A stretch of DNA of 64,000 nucleotides, from NCBI GenBank assembly GCA_025331445.1, contig JAIWNE010000110.1:50813-114812 (forward strand), given 5' to 3'. Both the position numbers and the translations under genes were made by a program. The stretch comes from Blakeslea trispora. Its lineage: Eukaryota; Mucoromycota; Mucoromycetes; Mucorales; Choanephoraceae. The notes beneath the pieces are model-generated. The model did not search any database. It was given only the letters and a program-made list of their open reading frames with translations, and was not told where the DNA came from. Shown piece by piece: positions 10,583 through 20,811 of this stretch (position 1 is its first letter; each line of letters opens with the position of its first letter).

Positions 10583-12273
10583 ATGAAATCGATCATCTTT
10601 GCTTCAGTTGCTTTGGTTGTTGCAGCAAGCGCACAAGTGTTCCCTAACACTAACGCTCAATTGCGTAAGTAGATCAAAGAAAAAAAAAGACATGCAGAAT
10701 CTAAATCACTCACTACTTTTTTTTTACATAGCTCGTTCATGTCAAAATGACATGTACTTTATTCCTCCCAGATTTGTATCTCAAGACAGAGCTGGTGATG
10801 TCTGTCGCGCTTTCGGTGGTCGTTTGGTTGATGTTTCAAACAACAACTTCCTTCCTCTTACAACTTTGGCTGCTACATGTTTAGGTCCTCAATCCCGTGC
10901 TTGGATTAGGTAATGAAAAGCCTCTTCAAATAGAAAGTGTTGTTTCTAATCATTTGATGTATAGAACTTGGGATGGCAACAACTACAACTCAAACTGTTT
11001 AGCTATTTACACTGGTGTTGGCTACCCAGGCGGTGCAATCAACTTGGATTGTACTGGCCAAAACTTTAATCCTCCTATCTGTATGCGCACAGGTGGCCAC
11101 CATCCCATGGTATACCCTCACTCTATGCCTACCATTGTTGGCCCAAGCACCACCACAAGCTCTACTAGCTCTACCAGCGTTGCTCAATCCACTGCCGTTG
11201 TTACTTCCACCGCTGTTGTTACTTCCACCGCTGTCGTTACTCCTCCAGTTATCCCCACTCCAAATGCTGCTCAAGCCAGTCTTCTTGGTCTTGCCGCCGA
11301 GCTTTCAGATGTTGCTGCTGGCGTTTCGTCTTCCGCTTCAGAGGCTTCTGTCATTGCATCCGAAATTTCCTTGTTTGCTATTGACTTGACTGCTCCCACT
11401 ACTACTCCTGTTGTTGTTCCCCCCACTCCCGCTCAAGCTACTGTTGCAAGCTTGGCTGCTGAGCTCTCAGATGTTGCCGTTGGTATCTCCGCCTCTGCTT
11501 CTGAAGCTTCTGTAATTGCCTCTGAGTTATCTGTTCTCGCAACCGGTTTGCCTACTCCTGCTGTAGCTGCCCCCATTGTTGCTGCTCCTGTTGCACCCGT
11601 CCTTGGCGGTCCTGCTGCACGTGTTATTGTTGCTCCCGTTATTCATCAAGTTGTAGCTGATCCCCAAGTTAGTCTTCTTGGTCTTGCTGCTGAGCTTTCA
11701 GATGTTGCCTCCGGTATCTCTGCTTCAGCTTCTCAAGCTGGCGTAATTGCATCTGATGTTTCTGTTCTTGCTGTCAACTTACCTGCCACACCTACCGTCA
11801 CCACCCCCACTGTTACCCCCACTCCTACTCCTACACCCGATGCCGCTCAAGCTAGTGTTGCAAGCTTGGCCGCTGAGCTCTCAGATGTTGCCAGTGGTAT
11901 CTCCGCCTCTGCTTCTGAAGCTTCTTCAATTGCATCAGTCCTTTCTAGCATTGTCACTGCTACAGGTGCTCCAGCTGCCCCCACCGTTGCTCCTGGTGTC
12001 CCCGTCGTTGCTCCTGGTCCAGTTGATCCCATCCTCAATAACCCAGTAGCAGAACCCACTGATGTAGTTGATCCCATCCTCAATAACCCAGTAGCACAAC
12101 CCACTGATGTAGTTGATCCCATCCTCAATAACCCAGTAGCACAACCCACTGATGTAGTTGATCCCATCCTCAATAACCCAGTAGCACAACCCACTGATGT
12201 AGTTGATCCCATCCTCAATAACCCAGTAGCAGTACCCACTGATGTTACCATTTTTGAAACAACAAGTATCTAA
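10583..12273 (+). CDS. Secreted C-type-lectin-like protein with two families of internal repeats
   Basis: Three exons: 10583-10664, 10732-10909 and 10965-12273, about 522 residues. Residues 1-17 (MKSIIFASVALVVAASA) are a clear signal peptide. Residues about 28-125 resemble a C-type-lectin-like fold: paired Cys, CRAFGGRLVDV, AWIRTWDGNNY, NSNCLAIYTG and PPICM. A Ser/Thr-rich linker follows. Next come four copies of a roughly 40-residue Ala/Ser-rich unit containing LAAELSDVA and SASEAS, separated by Pro/Val/Thr spacers. The C-terminus is five copies of a 15-residue unit VDPILNNPVAQPTDV. No transmembrane or GPI-like tail is seen. The architecture suggests a cell-wall or extracellular matrix protein that binds sugar or self-assembles, which is inference. 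The ligand is unknown. No N-glycan cluster or enzyme motif is visible. Confidence 0.82.
12022..12246 (+). repeat. Five tandem 45-bp coding repeats
   Basis: The unit begins GTTGATCCCATCCTCAATAA and repeats five times at exact 45-bp spacing inside the lectin-like gene. The three middle copies appear identical. The first and last differ only in the codon before CCCACTGATGT (GAA and GTA in place of CAA). Each copy encodes 15 residues, so copy number can change without breaking frame. Confidence 0.95.
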
Positions 12274-13208
12274 GGTCAAACTATTTAAATTATTTATTAT
12301 ACACACATTCATGTAGAATGAAGCTTATTAGAATAAATTATTGCTTGCATGCTACATAAAACATATTGGCTTCTAAATATAAAGCATCTACGCGTTTCTT
12401 TATTAACATAAAATATTACTTTCATCTATGGGAAATCTCCTTTATTACAATAGAGAAATATGTTAAAGCCATAATTTGCAAAATCATTGGTTTAGTATTT
12501 TTTTTTTTTGAAAAAAAGGGATCAAATAAAACCAATTTCCAGGCTCGCTGTTGTCATATCGTTTCTAATAGAAGAAAAAATACGCAATGCAACTCTATGT
12601 GAAGTATACTTTGCATGCGCATAACTAAGATTGAGCTTTTCGACGATTACATTTAGTCGCAGTGGTCTTCAGAGCGCAAAAACAATCATTTCAGCCAACA
12701 ATGAAGCCACTTTAGAATATACAGTAATTGCAATAAAAAACAAATAGAGGCTCAATCATTCATAATATAAACTCGCTATCCTAATCAATGAAGTATTGTT
12801 TATTATTTGCTGTTTGTTTGTGTTATGATCAGCATACTTGAACGGTCTTACTATCAGCAAACCTGAAGTAAGAACCAAAACGATAAAAAAGTAATTCTTG
12901 AGTATGTATGTACATGAAGGTTGTTTCTTTTTATTGTATTTTATATGTGTAAAAAAAGAGGAGTAACAAAGGAGTAAGAATGAGTAAAAAAAAAAATGTC
13001 ATGTTGATCTTTGTTTTATCGGAAGAAAATGGAATGATTAAATAAAATATGTGATTGATGCATATGCATATGTATATGTATACATCTAAATATATACATA
13101 TATATAGCATTGTGTATATGATTGCACTGGTTGTAAAAAGAAAAAGCAAAAGTGTGTATATGTATGTGTATGTGTTTATATATATGGGAATAGTTTAGTC
13201 GATATATC
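12274..13208. other. Intergenic, convergent 3' ends
   Basis: This 0.9-kb AT-rich spacer separates the lectin-like gene (plus) from the DUF3020 gene (minus). It contains a T tract near 12500 and alternating TA/TG/CA runs at about 13060-13190 that would be polymorphic. Small ORFs here have no coding features. Both genes probably end their transcripts in this spacer. Confidence 0.6.
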
Positions 13209-14404
13209 CTATTGCGCCACTGTTGTGTTATCTACATAGTTGAGAACCACGCCGACAAACTCATCTAGTATTTTGTTGGGTTCTACATATTTAATTCCAC
13301 CTTTTGTAGAAATACATCGTTTTTGCTTTTGTTGTTGTTGTTGGTTGAACAATTGGTTGGGTGTTGGTGCATAAGACAAAAAAGCATGCATAGAAGGTAG
13401 CACACGAAATTCATCGTGCTTGTTGTCTTTGTCGTCATTTTCTTTGTGTTCTCCTGATGCTTTTTCTTCATATAGTAACAAACTCCCAGGTACAGGTGTC
13501 ATGGATCGGCGCTGAGATTGCTGCTGCTGTATACATACACTACTGCTGTTAGAGCTAACGCTGCTACTGCTTGTGCGACGTTCCAAAGTAGGTGATAAAT
13601 GTGGTAAAACAGGACTTGAGGAGCCACTTGATGAAGACGAGAAATCAGGTGGCGACGAAGACCAAATAGAGGCTCGTGTGAGTTGTTCAATTGAAGGCAA
13701 CTCTATCTTTTGCTGTGGCGCACTGTAAAAAGGAAGTTCAACAAGCCCTTTGGATGGCATAGTCGACTGTTTCTGGCTATCGCTCCACTTGTTAGAGTTT
13801 GATTCTCTCTTTTCCATTAGCATGCGTCTTCCTAATCTTCTAGCAATTTCTTCCCTGACAAAGCCTTGCTTTTCGACAGAGTCAGCATCTCCAAATTTTT
13901 GGCGAGCGAGTCGATAAACGCGGCATCGCAAGTCATTTTGTCTGTTTTTCTCTCGATTCTCAGCCCTCCATTTGCGCATTCTATCGTTGTTACTGAAACA
14001 GATCAGAATGATTTGTCAATGATTTGTTTTTTGAAAAAAGAAGATTGTCTTTTTGTAATTGTCTGTACCTTTCTGTTGTTTCTTCTTTTGAGACTATTTT
14101 CTTTGAATGTCCTTTCCATCGTTTTTGATCACGACTTCTAATATAAGGTATGTTGTGAATGTTTGGGTTTTCCATGTGGCGCTTACTGTCAGAGAAGAAA
14201 AGACTGAGTGAGAAAAAATAATAGATAAAAAACAGCTGACTCTTAAGGAGAGAATGACTTACAGATTAGAGCGAGTGGCAAATACTATTTTTTTTTGAGA
14301 ATTAGAAGGGGTTGGTTTTCTTTAGTTTGTTTGCTCTTACTCTTGGGACATTGAGGACAAGCAAAAATCTTTGACGAATTAGAGTCTTCTTCTACTGCGA
14401 GCAT
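13209..14404 (-). CDS. C2H2 zinc-finger protein with DUF3020 domain
   Basis: Four exons: 14404-14341, 14284-14263 (only 22 nt), 14185-14069 and 13992-13209, giving 328 residues. Splicing the micro-exon assembles a zinc finger at residues 16-39: CPQC, then KIFATRSNLKRH, then a second His seven residues later (C-x2-C-x12-H-x6-H). The family norm is x3-5 between the histidines, so this finger is slightly atypical. Residues about 68-130 match the fungal DUF3020 region: RMRKWRAENREKNRQNDLRC, then RLARQKFG and EIARRLGRR, strongly basic. The remainder is Ser- and Gln-rich with no fold seen. A nuclear DNA-binding role is likely from the finger and charge, but targets are unknown. The exon 1 start is the only ATG before an upstream in-frame stop. 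Confidence 0.78.
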
Positions 14405-15674
14405 ATTTGGTGTAACAAATGAAGTGTATGTTGCGACAAAGTTTTATGTGTTGTTATGAAAAGTAAAAGAGCAAAGAAAAAATAATAAAAAGAAGAATTT
14501 TATTTTTCTTTGTCTTTAAGGATAAAATAGTGGCAAAGAGAGGAGAAAGAGAAGGGAAGAGCAAAAATAAAAAAGAGAGAGAGATAAAAGGAAGAGAGCG
14601 ACATGTTTATATATAAATACATGTATCTATGTTTATCAAGACAAATAAATAAATAAATAAAGCACCACTTTTCATATGTCTAAAAAACTACATAGAGATA
14701 GAGAGAGACAGAGAAACAATGCTTATTCATTCTACACTTTAAATTGCATAAAAGAGTCTAAAAAATAAGCAAATACAAAGAACAAAAGTATAAAGAAAGG
14801 GAGCTATTTTTGGCGGGAAAGAGTAAGGAAGATGAGGGGCAGGAGAAGAGAGGCAGACAAATAGAGAGTAAAGAAAAAAAAAGAGGGTTTTGTCATCAGC
14901 CAAGCCGTTTGGTTTGCAATATCATTTCTCCATTACTGTATTTTTCAATTTGTATAAAAAGAGATCCTTCTTTTTTTTTTACACCATTCCTGCTAATAGC
15001 AAAACGCGGAACATCCCGCATTCCCGAGAAAAATCACTTTTTCTGTTTCGAACAAATTAACAAGCACGCGTCAATTGTGCAGCAGTAGAATACTTTGAGG
15101 GATAAATTAAAAAAAAAAACATACACAGTGTATTGATTGTTTCTTTTTTGTTCCGATAGTAGCTCCTGTGATCACAAATAAAACAAAGAAATACTTTCTC
15201 CTAATGTATAAATATTTGATTTTCTTACTGCTTGAATAAAGGTAAAGAAAGTTTAAGAATCATATCTTTTCTTTTTCTTTTGCTTCTTATACGACACAGA
15301 CAAAATCAAGGGGGAGGAGGGAAAAGTAAAGAAAGGGCTTTCTCTTTAGAATTCAGACAAAGATATGCTTTAACTTATATGCACTAGTGACAAACATGTC
15401 TCTTACCATCTAATACGTATGCTCACTTTGAGCAGTAATCATCTACACTGTTTCATGTTAGTAGTTTAAAGAAGAAAAACTTGTTCGTGTCATGTGTACT
15501 TTTTTATTTTGGTATATTTATACATTCACTCACACACTAGTCTATGCCTTATTGTCATGTAGCAAGTTATGTGTCGTTTATAGTTACATTAAAGTTTTCA
15601 TTTATTAGTACATTGTTTCCATTCCAGTGTATTCAGACAAGAGGACTAAGTGATGCTCAAGGTCGCTTCGTGTC
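14405..15674. other. Intergenic, no gene seen (1.3 kb)
   Basis: This lies upstream of the DUF3020 gene and downstream of the RING gene, both minus strand. A purine-rich GAGA-type tract runs at about 14500-14590, and TAAATAAATAAATAAA-type repeats lie near 14645. Long purine or pyrimidine tracts are common in promoters here. Short ORFs show no coding signature. Confidence 0.6.
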
Positions 15675-16476
15675 TTAGCCGTACATCCAACTACGCTGCT
15701 CTTCTTCTTCCTCTTCTTGCACTACTTGTTCTGTTTCCACTTGAAATCTACACATTGGGCAGGTATGATGTAGCTCCAACCAAGGCACAATACAATCACG
15801 ATCAAAGTAGTGTCCACTTGAAAAAAAAAAAAAAGTCAATCAGTAAGCGATAACAAACAAATAAACAAAAAAGCAAAGCCCAAATAGCTTACCAGGGCAT
15901 TTTTGTTACTGTATTCTCGCTTGAATGTAACTGATCTTTGCAAATGATACATGTCTCTCCACTATGTATCCTGTGTCAATATTTCAAGAAAAAAAAACCC
16001 CATTTTTTCTTACCTATCTATCACTTTTGGATCAATCATCGGTAAATTATTTATAAAGCGCTTTGAAGCAGGAGGTGGACCTTTTGCATTGCCTTGAGAC
16101 TCCTCCAACAGCTGTGACACTAAATCATCTAGAAACTGCTCCTGATCCATGTCGCCTCCTACTTGCATTTGTTGTCTAAATTGATTAAAAAAGCTGTTTT
16201 TACTGCTTAGTATAATCCGGATTATTTGTCCTTTGCTCCCTCTTAGGAGCAATTACCTGGCTGTCTGAAGCAGCTGCTCGACATGACTCTGAGCATTTTC
16301 TCTTATCTCAAAGTTGTTCAACTGCCCTGATTCAGGGTTCATGAAGGCATCGAGATCTACATCGTACGTTTTCTTCTTGTTTGAATTATTGGAAATTCCT
16401 AGCTCATCTACAGTACTTTGAGTTCAAACTAAACAAGGGATCTGGAAAAAGAAGCTGTACCAAAATAGCTCGACAT
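15675..16476 (-). CDS. RING-H2 type E3 ubiquitin ligase (RNF115/126-like), five exons
   Basis: Exons 16476-16461, 16407-16257, 16175-16014, 15970-15893 and 15816-15675 give 182 residues. The C-terminal RING reads ETCIICKD, KMPCGHYFDRDC, IVPWLELHHTCPMCR. Ligands are Cys117, Cys120, Cys136, His138, Cys144, Cys155 and Cys158; the usual fifth ligand His is Asp141. The preceding INNLPMIDPKVI segment is the typical linker of RNF115/126-like ligases. The tail is acidic (EEEEEEQRSWMYG). It should recruit an E2 and ubiquitinate substrates in the cytosol; partners are unknown. The N-terminus lacks the CxxC zinc ribbon that many relatives carry, so the protein is short. The first exon is only 16 nt and is inferred from frame; an internal start is possible. 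Confidence 0.85.
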
Positions 16477-17431
16477 AACTAGAGTTAAATACTAAGGCTC
16501 GAAAAAGAAAGCAAATACTGGAGTGTGGCGAAGGGGGCGACGTCAGAACAAAAATGAAAAATTGCGTATGATCGAAGAGCAATAAATCATTATAAAACAC
16601 TCACGGCAAAATCTTTAAATCCTATCCGGGCAGCACATGTTACATTTCTTGCAGAACAAGATTTGGTGAGCATGCTTTTTGTTGACATTGGCAAAGTTGC
16701 TCAAGTTGTCTCCATTGAGGTAGTTGTTGTGAATTTGAGATCTGCTGAATTCATTAATTTCAAGTACTAGCAATTTATTCATCTTTTGGCTTCTAAGCAG
16801 ATTTTTGTATATGACTAAAAAATAGTATGCTATTTACTAGAAGCTGAAAGCTCTCTTTGTTCTCAAACCATCTCTTGAGACTGCTATAGCTATTAAGACT
16901 CTAATTCCTATGACAAGTAATTTTGATGTATATGAGTGAATCTTGAGACAATATTACAAGCAACAAGAGGTTTTTACGAATTGATCTTGGTCTCAATAGT
17001 ACTCTTGATGAACCCAGTGTTTGTGTTCCTTGGTAGGCTTTTCATCCTATTTGGTTCTTCTATATAATTATGTACGCCTTTCTCTTACGGAAGTCTATCA
17101 TATTTTGTTTTTCGTTGCCCTATTACCTGTCAATGGCTTTTGCCATTACGCATGTGGTTCGAGTACGCTTAGTAAATAAGAGCCAGGAGCAAGGTGCACA
17201 AAGCAAAGTTAGACGGAATTTCCATTTGACCTTCAAATGCTTCTTATTTGAGACTGATAAAACTTGGCAAAGGTATGTAATTATGTCTTTGTTAACTTTT
17301 TCATTGTCTTTCTCTTATAAGATCTCAAAAAAAAATGCTTCTAAATCTCTTTGGCAACAATAAAGACGGTCTTTCTAAACAAGAAAAACACAGTATACAA
17401 TGAAAGTTCACAAACAAGATGTGGAGCATAA
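16477..17431. other. Intergenic with weak ORF fragments
   Basis: No gene can be supported. A plus-strand open stretch at about 16625-16770 contains TFLAEQDLVSMLFVDIGKV. An ORF at 17070-17363 contains the text SMAFAITHVVRVRLVN followed by a hydrophobic tail, faintly like a MATE transporter segment. Neither joins to flanking exons by good splice sites and both are interrupted. They may be gene relics. The region also includes the promoter of the RING gene on the minus strand. Confidence 0.35.
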
Positions 17432-18139
17432 TTAGTATTTAGTGATTATGCCAACGCATATCACTGCTCCTAGAGAGGCTAATATGCGCCAAACAGTATA
17501 TGGTCTCACTTGTACACCCACAAGACCCCAATTATCTATCATACACGCTACAATCATCTACGGAAATAAATAGACATGGTTGGTATAGACATATAATTCT
17601 TTCAATGCTACTACTTACCTGTGAACATACAAACAGGGCTAAAGAGGCACCCACGCCCAATCTAGGGACAGCAAATATATTGGAAGCAACATAAAAAAAA
17701 CCACACAAACCGCCTAAATTATCGCCAGTCTATTTCAGTTCAAGCTGTTTTCTAAGATACAACCTTACCTATCCATGCGTATCCCGGTGCACCTATACAC
17801 TAACACTTAGAAGCGTCTCGAGCCATTTTGCATTTATAACCTTACTCTTTACTGCTTCATCAGGTAAAGGTGTACCCAAAGCACCCACATCAATCCCAAA
17901 AAATATCAAGCAGCATAAAACACCGACACCAAATGATATCACTGAGGAAAATGATCGGCTACTATATCGACTCAGCGTAGAGTTACATCCTAAAGAACCA
18001 ATATTTACGTTTGAGTAATTTTTGTCTGTTTTTTGCCTTTTTTTTTCTTGCTTTTACCAGACTGCAAAGCAAGTGAAAAACCTGCCAAAACCAACAAGAA
18101 GCCAGAGAAGACAACGTTGCTTAGAATTTCTTCTGCCAT
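17432..18139 (-). CDS. Small DMT-superfamily transporter of YdcZ (DUF606) type
   Basis: Five exons: 18139-18058, 17989-17846, 17792-17769 (24 nt), 17713-17619 and 17557-17432, giving 156 residues. No single ORF shows it; the family pattern appears after splicing. It starts MAEEILSNVVFSG, then GFSLALQSGCNSTLSRY, SFSSVISFGVGVLCCLIFF, GAPGYAWIGGLCGFFYVAS (read with its Ser codon across the junction), IFAVPRLGVGASLALFVCSQ, MIDNWGLVGVQVRP and a last membrane segment. This gives about five hydrophobic helices in two halves, as in YdcZ proteins, which usually act as dimers. Substrate is unknown. The first intron has two possible acceptors; the one at 17990 restores LQSGCN, matching the LQxGxN motif of the family. 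ATG choice is firm, being directly before the first helix. Confidence 0.8.
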
Positions 18140-18311
18140 ACCACCAAAGGAAAATTAAAAAAAAAAAAAAAGAACGAAAATTGAATCATAAAATACATTT
18201 ATTATTTAATTTTGGATTTTCCAAAATCAAACTGAAATTAATGCAGTCCTCTCTTTTCTTTTTGTCATTCTCTCTTTCTCTGCCTGGCTTTGTTTATCCT
18301 TTTTGAGAGAA

Positions 18312-19136
18312 TCAGCTATTTCTCGCTAGTACCAAGACAGTAGGCCATTCTAGATTGACCACAAGATGTTTATCTTTTACATGCATGACTTGTGCAATAT
18401 TATCTATCAGTTGGTCTATATGATCTGGTTGCCCGTTATTTTCAGGATCATTTTTGTAGTTACTGTAGGGCGAGGCTGTCTTGAGATAGTCTCCCAAGCC
18501 TTCTAGAGTCATTGAATTGCTCATCAAAGAGCCACTCACAGGCTCACTCAAGTGGGTTATATCTTCAGATGTTGGTGTAATATACCATCGTTGGCATGAG
18601 AAAGGAAATGTTATATCGCGGTATAAGTTCCGCATGAACCGAACGTTTTGATTAGAATATCGATCAAAATCACCTGTCTGCAACTCCTTCAATAGGCGTG
18701 TTGCTTCTGGTTGGCCTTGAATCACAGGATAAAAGTAACCAAAGACGGCCAATGTGCCTGTATCTTTCTTGAGAATGCGCTTCACTTCTTTAAAAAAAGT
18801 AGCATGGTCAAACCAATGAAAGGCGGTGCCTACAGTTACCATATCAACAGAATGGTCTTGAAATCTTGAAAGATCTTCTGCTGAGCCTACTTGATAAACA
18901 ATGTTGTCTCTAGCAATACCATGCTTTACTTGTTCTTCAAGAGGATCAAGACCATACACTTGCTTGAACGTTTTACTTAGCTCAACAGCTACCTGACCTG
19001 TGCCAGTACCAACATCTAATGCTAGATCATGGCTTCCTTGATGAAAACGATTGATGATGGAGTAAATTTCAGGGTTGTAAGTTGGTCTTGCTTTAGCGTA
19101 ACTTGCACCCGAGTAAACAATAGCGTTTGAAGACAT
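18312..19136 (-). CDS. Class I SAM-dependent methyltransferase (trans-aconitate methyltransferase-like)
   Basis: A single intronless ORF of 274 residues from the Met at 19136. The frame extends to 19235, but the extra 33 residues look like untranslated leader. Motif I (LALDVGTGTGQ, residues 38-48) binds SAM. Motif II-like (VYGLDPLEEQV), motif III (VGSAEDLSRF) and post-motif VDMVTVGTAFHWFDH follow in normal order. The HWFD text is characteristic of the Tmt1/Crg1 group, which methylates small acids such as trans-aconitate or acts on lipids and drugs. The actual substrate cannot be read from sequence. No membrane helix or targeting signal is seen, so it is probably cytosolic. It is convergent with nothing: the YdcZ gene starts 172 bases downstream on the same strand. 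Being intronless is unusual among its multi-exon neighbours. Confidence 0.85.
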   Translation of the reverse strand: MSSNAIVYSGASYAKARPTYNPEIYSIINRFHQGSHDLALDVGTGTGQVAVELSKTFKQVYGLDPLEEQVKHGIARDNIVYQVGSAEDLSRFQDHSVDMVTVGTAFHWFDHATFFKEVKRILKKDTGTLAVFGYFYPVIQGQPEATRLLKELQTGDFDRYSNQNVRFMRNLYRDITFPFSCQRWYITPTSEDITHLSEPVSGSLMSNSMTLEGLGDYLKTASPYSNYKNDPENNGQPDHIDQLIDNIAQVMHVKDKHLVVNLEWPTVLVLARNS

Positions 19137-20811
19137 GTGAAAAGATATGCTTTGTGTATGTGTGGATTTATTTGAGTCTGTATCTCTTTCTTTATATACT
19201 AAAGTAAAGAGAAAGAAAAGTTTCGGAATTGTCACGATGAGTCATCATGATTTAAGAATGATAGCCCAGAATCATGAGAAAAAAAGGAACTAAAGAAGAG
19301 AAGAGCTTAATTCCTGTTATACTTTATTCGGAAAACATTGAATTTTGACTTGCTCAAAAATGATACAAAAATTCTAATTCAAAATATCAGCAAGTAACAA
19401 GATGAAGTATCTCTTGAACAGAGTTCCTCATGTTAAATAGTAGATCAGCATATACAAAAAGAGTGAAGGATATTTATATAAAAAAGAAGAAGTTAACAAT
19501 GAACATTCAACACTATATGTCCATAAAAAACCTCAGCTAATGACTGTCTACAATGAGTGATGTTCTCTGTGACAAGACCCCTAAAAAAACGAAAGGGCCT
19601 GCATTGATACAATAGAATCTACAATTAGCAAATTGAGGCCAAACAATACTTTATCTATGGTATAACATAGTCAGCTTTTAATGACATTTCTTGGTATATC
19701 TACTGAACATTGAACATCGACATTTGCATCAATTTTTTTTATTGTTTTCGCAGCAAAATACTTTCAAACAATGGTTCAATCTAAATTGATTTGTATTCCA
19801 AATTAATATCAGCTAGTGTCCCAATAATGTCCAGAATCAGTGCATAACATTGGTCCTTTTTTTTTTAGGAAAAGAAGAGGAACCAGGAATTAGTTCTTTA
19901 CAGTCTTGAATATACAGGACAGTCTAATCTAAATTCAGGCAAGGGACTTCTTTAATGAAAAATAGGTTCCAAATACCGAAAAATGGGCATCTATATCCTC
20001 TTATTGTTCTTTTTTATTCTGTTTTGACATACACAAATGAACAGTAAACAAAAGGAGAAGAAGCTTCTTCTTTTTTGTGGAATGCTGTATTTCAACCAAG
20101 TGTTAATTCAGTCTTTTCTGTTTGTGGGACTAAACCTCTTCAGCAATCAATTTTGACCCTAAGCATCATGAAAGGAATTACGGATTTCTTTTTCCCTCTT
20201 CATTCTAAAAATCATCTCACAGTGCAATTTAATTTTGAGAGCACATTGAGTTCATTTTATAGAAGCAAGTCGTTCTTCTTCAATCCAATCGGCTTTGACA
20301 ATTAAACAGGTAAAGAATCAAAAGGAGTTCTAAAACGAAAAAAAAAAGAGAAAAAAAGGGCTGTGTCAAGAATAATGCAATCATCAGAACGCGTTCTTTT
20401 CCAAAAACGCGCCGATACCAAACGCAGCAAAAGAAAAAGTAAAAAAGTCAGATATGACTTTGATTGGTTCATTAAACCCAGATCCAAAGTGGTGACTGTT
20501 GGAACAATGACGTCTTGCGCGTCTTTGATTGGCTATTGATTTTTCTATTTTAGAGAAGTTGTAAAAAAGACAAAGAGTCCAAAAAGAAAAAAAAATGCGG
20601 ACACGAAAAGTTTTTTTTTTTTTTTGAACCTTTTTGTTTGTAGAAACTTACACTTTCTTTCTCTTTTCTCTCTCTTTTTTTTCCGTGTGGGTGTGTGTAC
20701 TTGCTTCTCTCTTAAGTAGGTTATTGCATACTGTTTATTTATTTATTTTTAAAAAAGAAAAGCGCGCGTTTGTGTACTCAACTACTTTCTTAGTCATTCT
20801 CGAGGAAAATA
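19137..20811. other. Divergent intergenic region (1.7 kb)
   Basis: This lies between the methyltransferase (minus) and KAP95 (plus), so it should hold both promoters. T-rich and A-rich tracts dominate (19730-19745, 19855-19870, 20335-20355, 20610-20625). No ORF here has family features. Specific promoter-like elements are listed separately. Confidence 0.6.
20463..20532 (+). promoter_or_regulatory. Putative KAP95 promoter elements: two CCAAT boxes and a CRE-like site
   Basis: Inverted CCAAT boxes (ATTGG) lie at 20463-20467 and 20528-20532, with TGACGTC at 20508-20514 between them. They sit 280-350 bases upstream of the KAP95 start. CCAAT is the Hap/NF-Y site and TGACGTC is a bZIP-type site in fungi. 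Function here is inferred from sequence and position only. Confidence 0.4.

Noticed and set aside
11847..12312. Two antisense ORFs over the lectin-like repeat region
   Set aside because: They are periodic only because the plus-strand 45-bp coding repeat is periodic; the plus strand has the signal peptide and intron structure.
17070..17363. MATE transporter gene
   Set aside because: Only a faint resemblance in one helix; no start, splice partners or remaining helices found.
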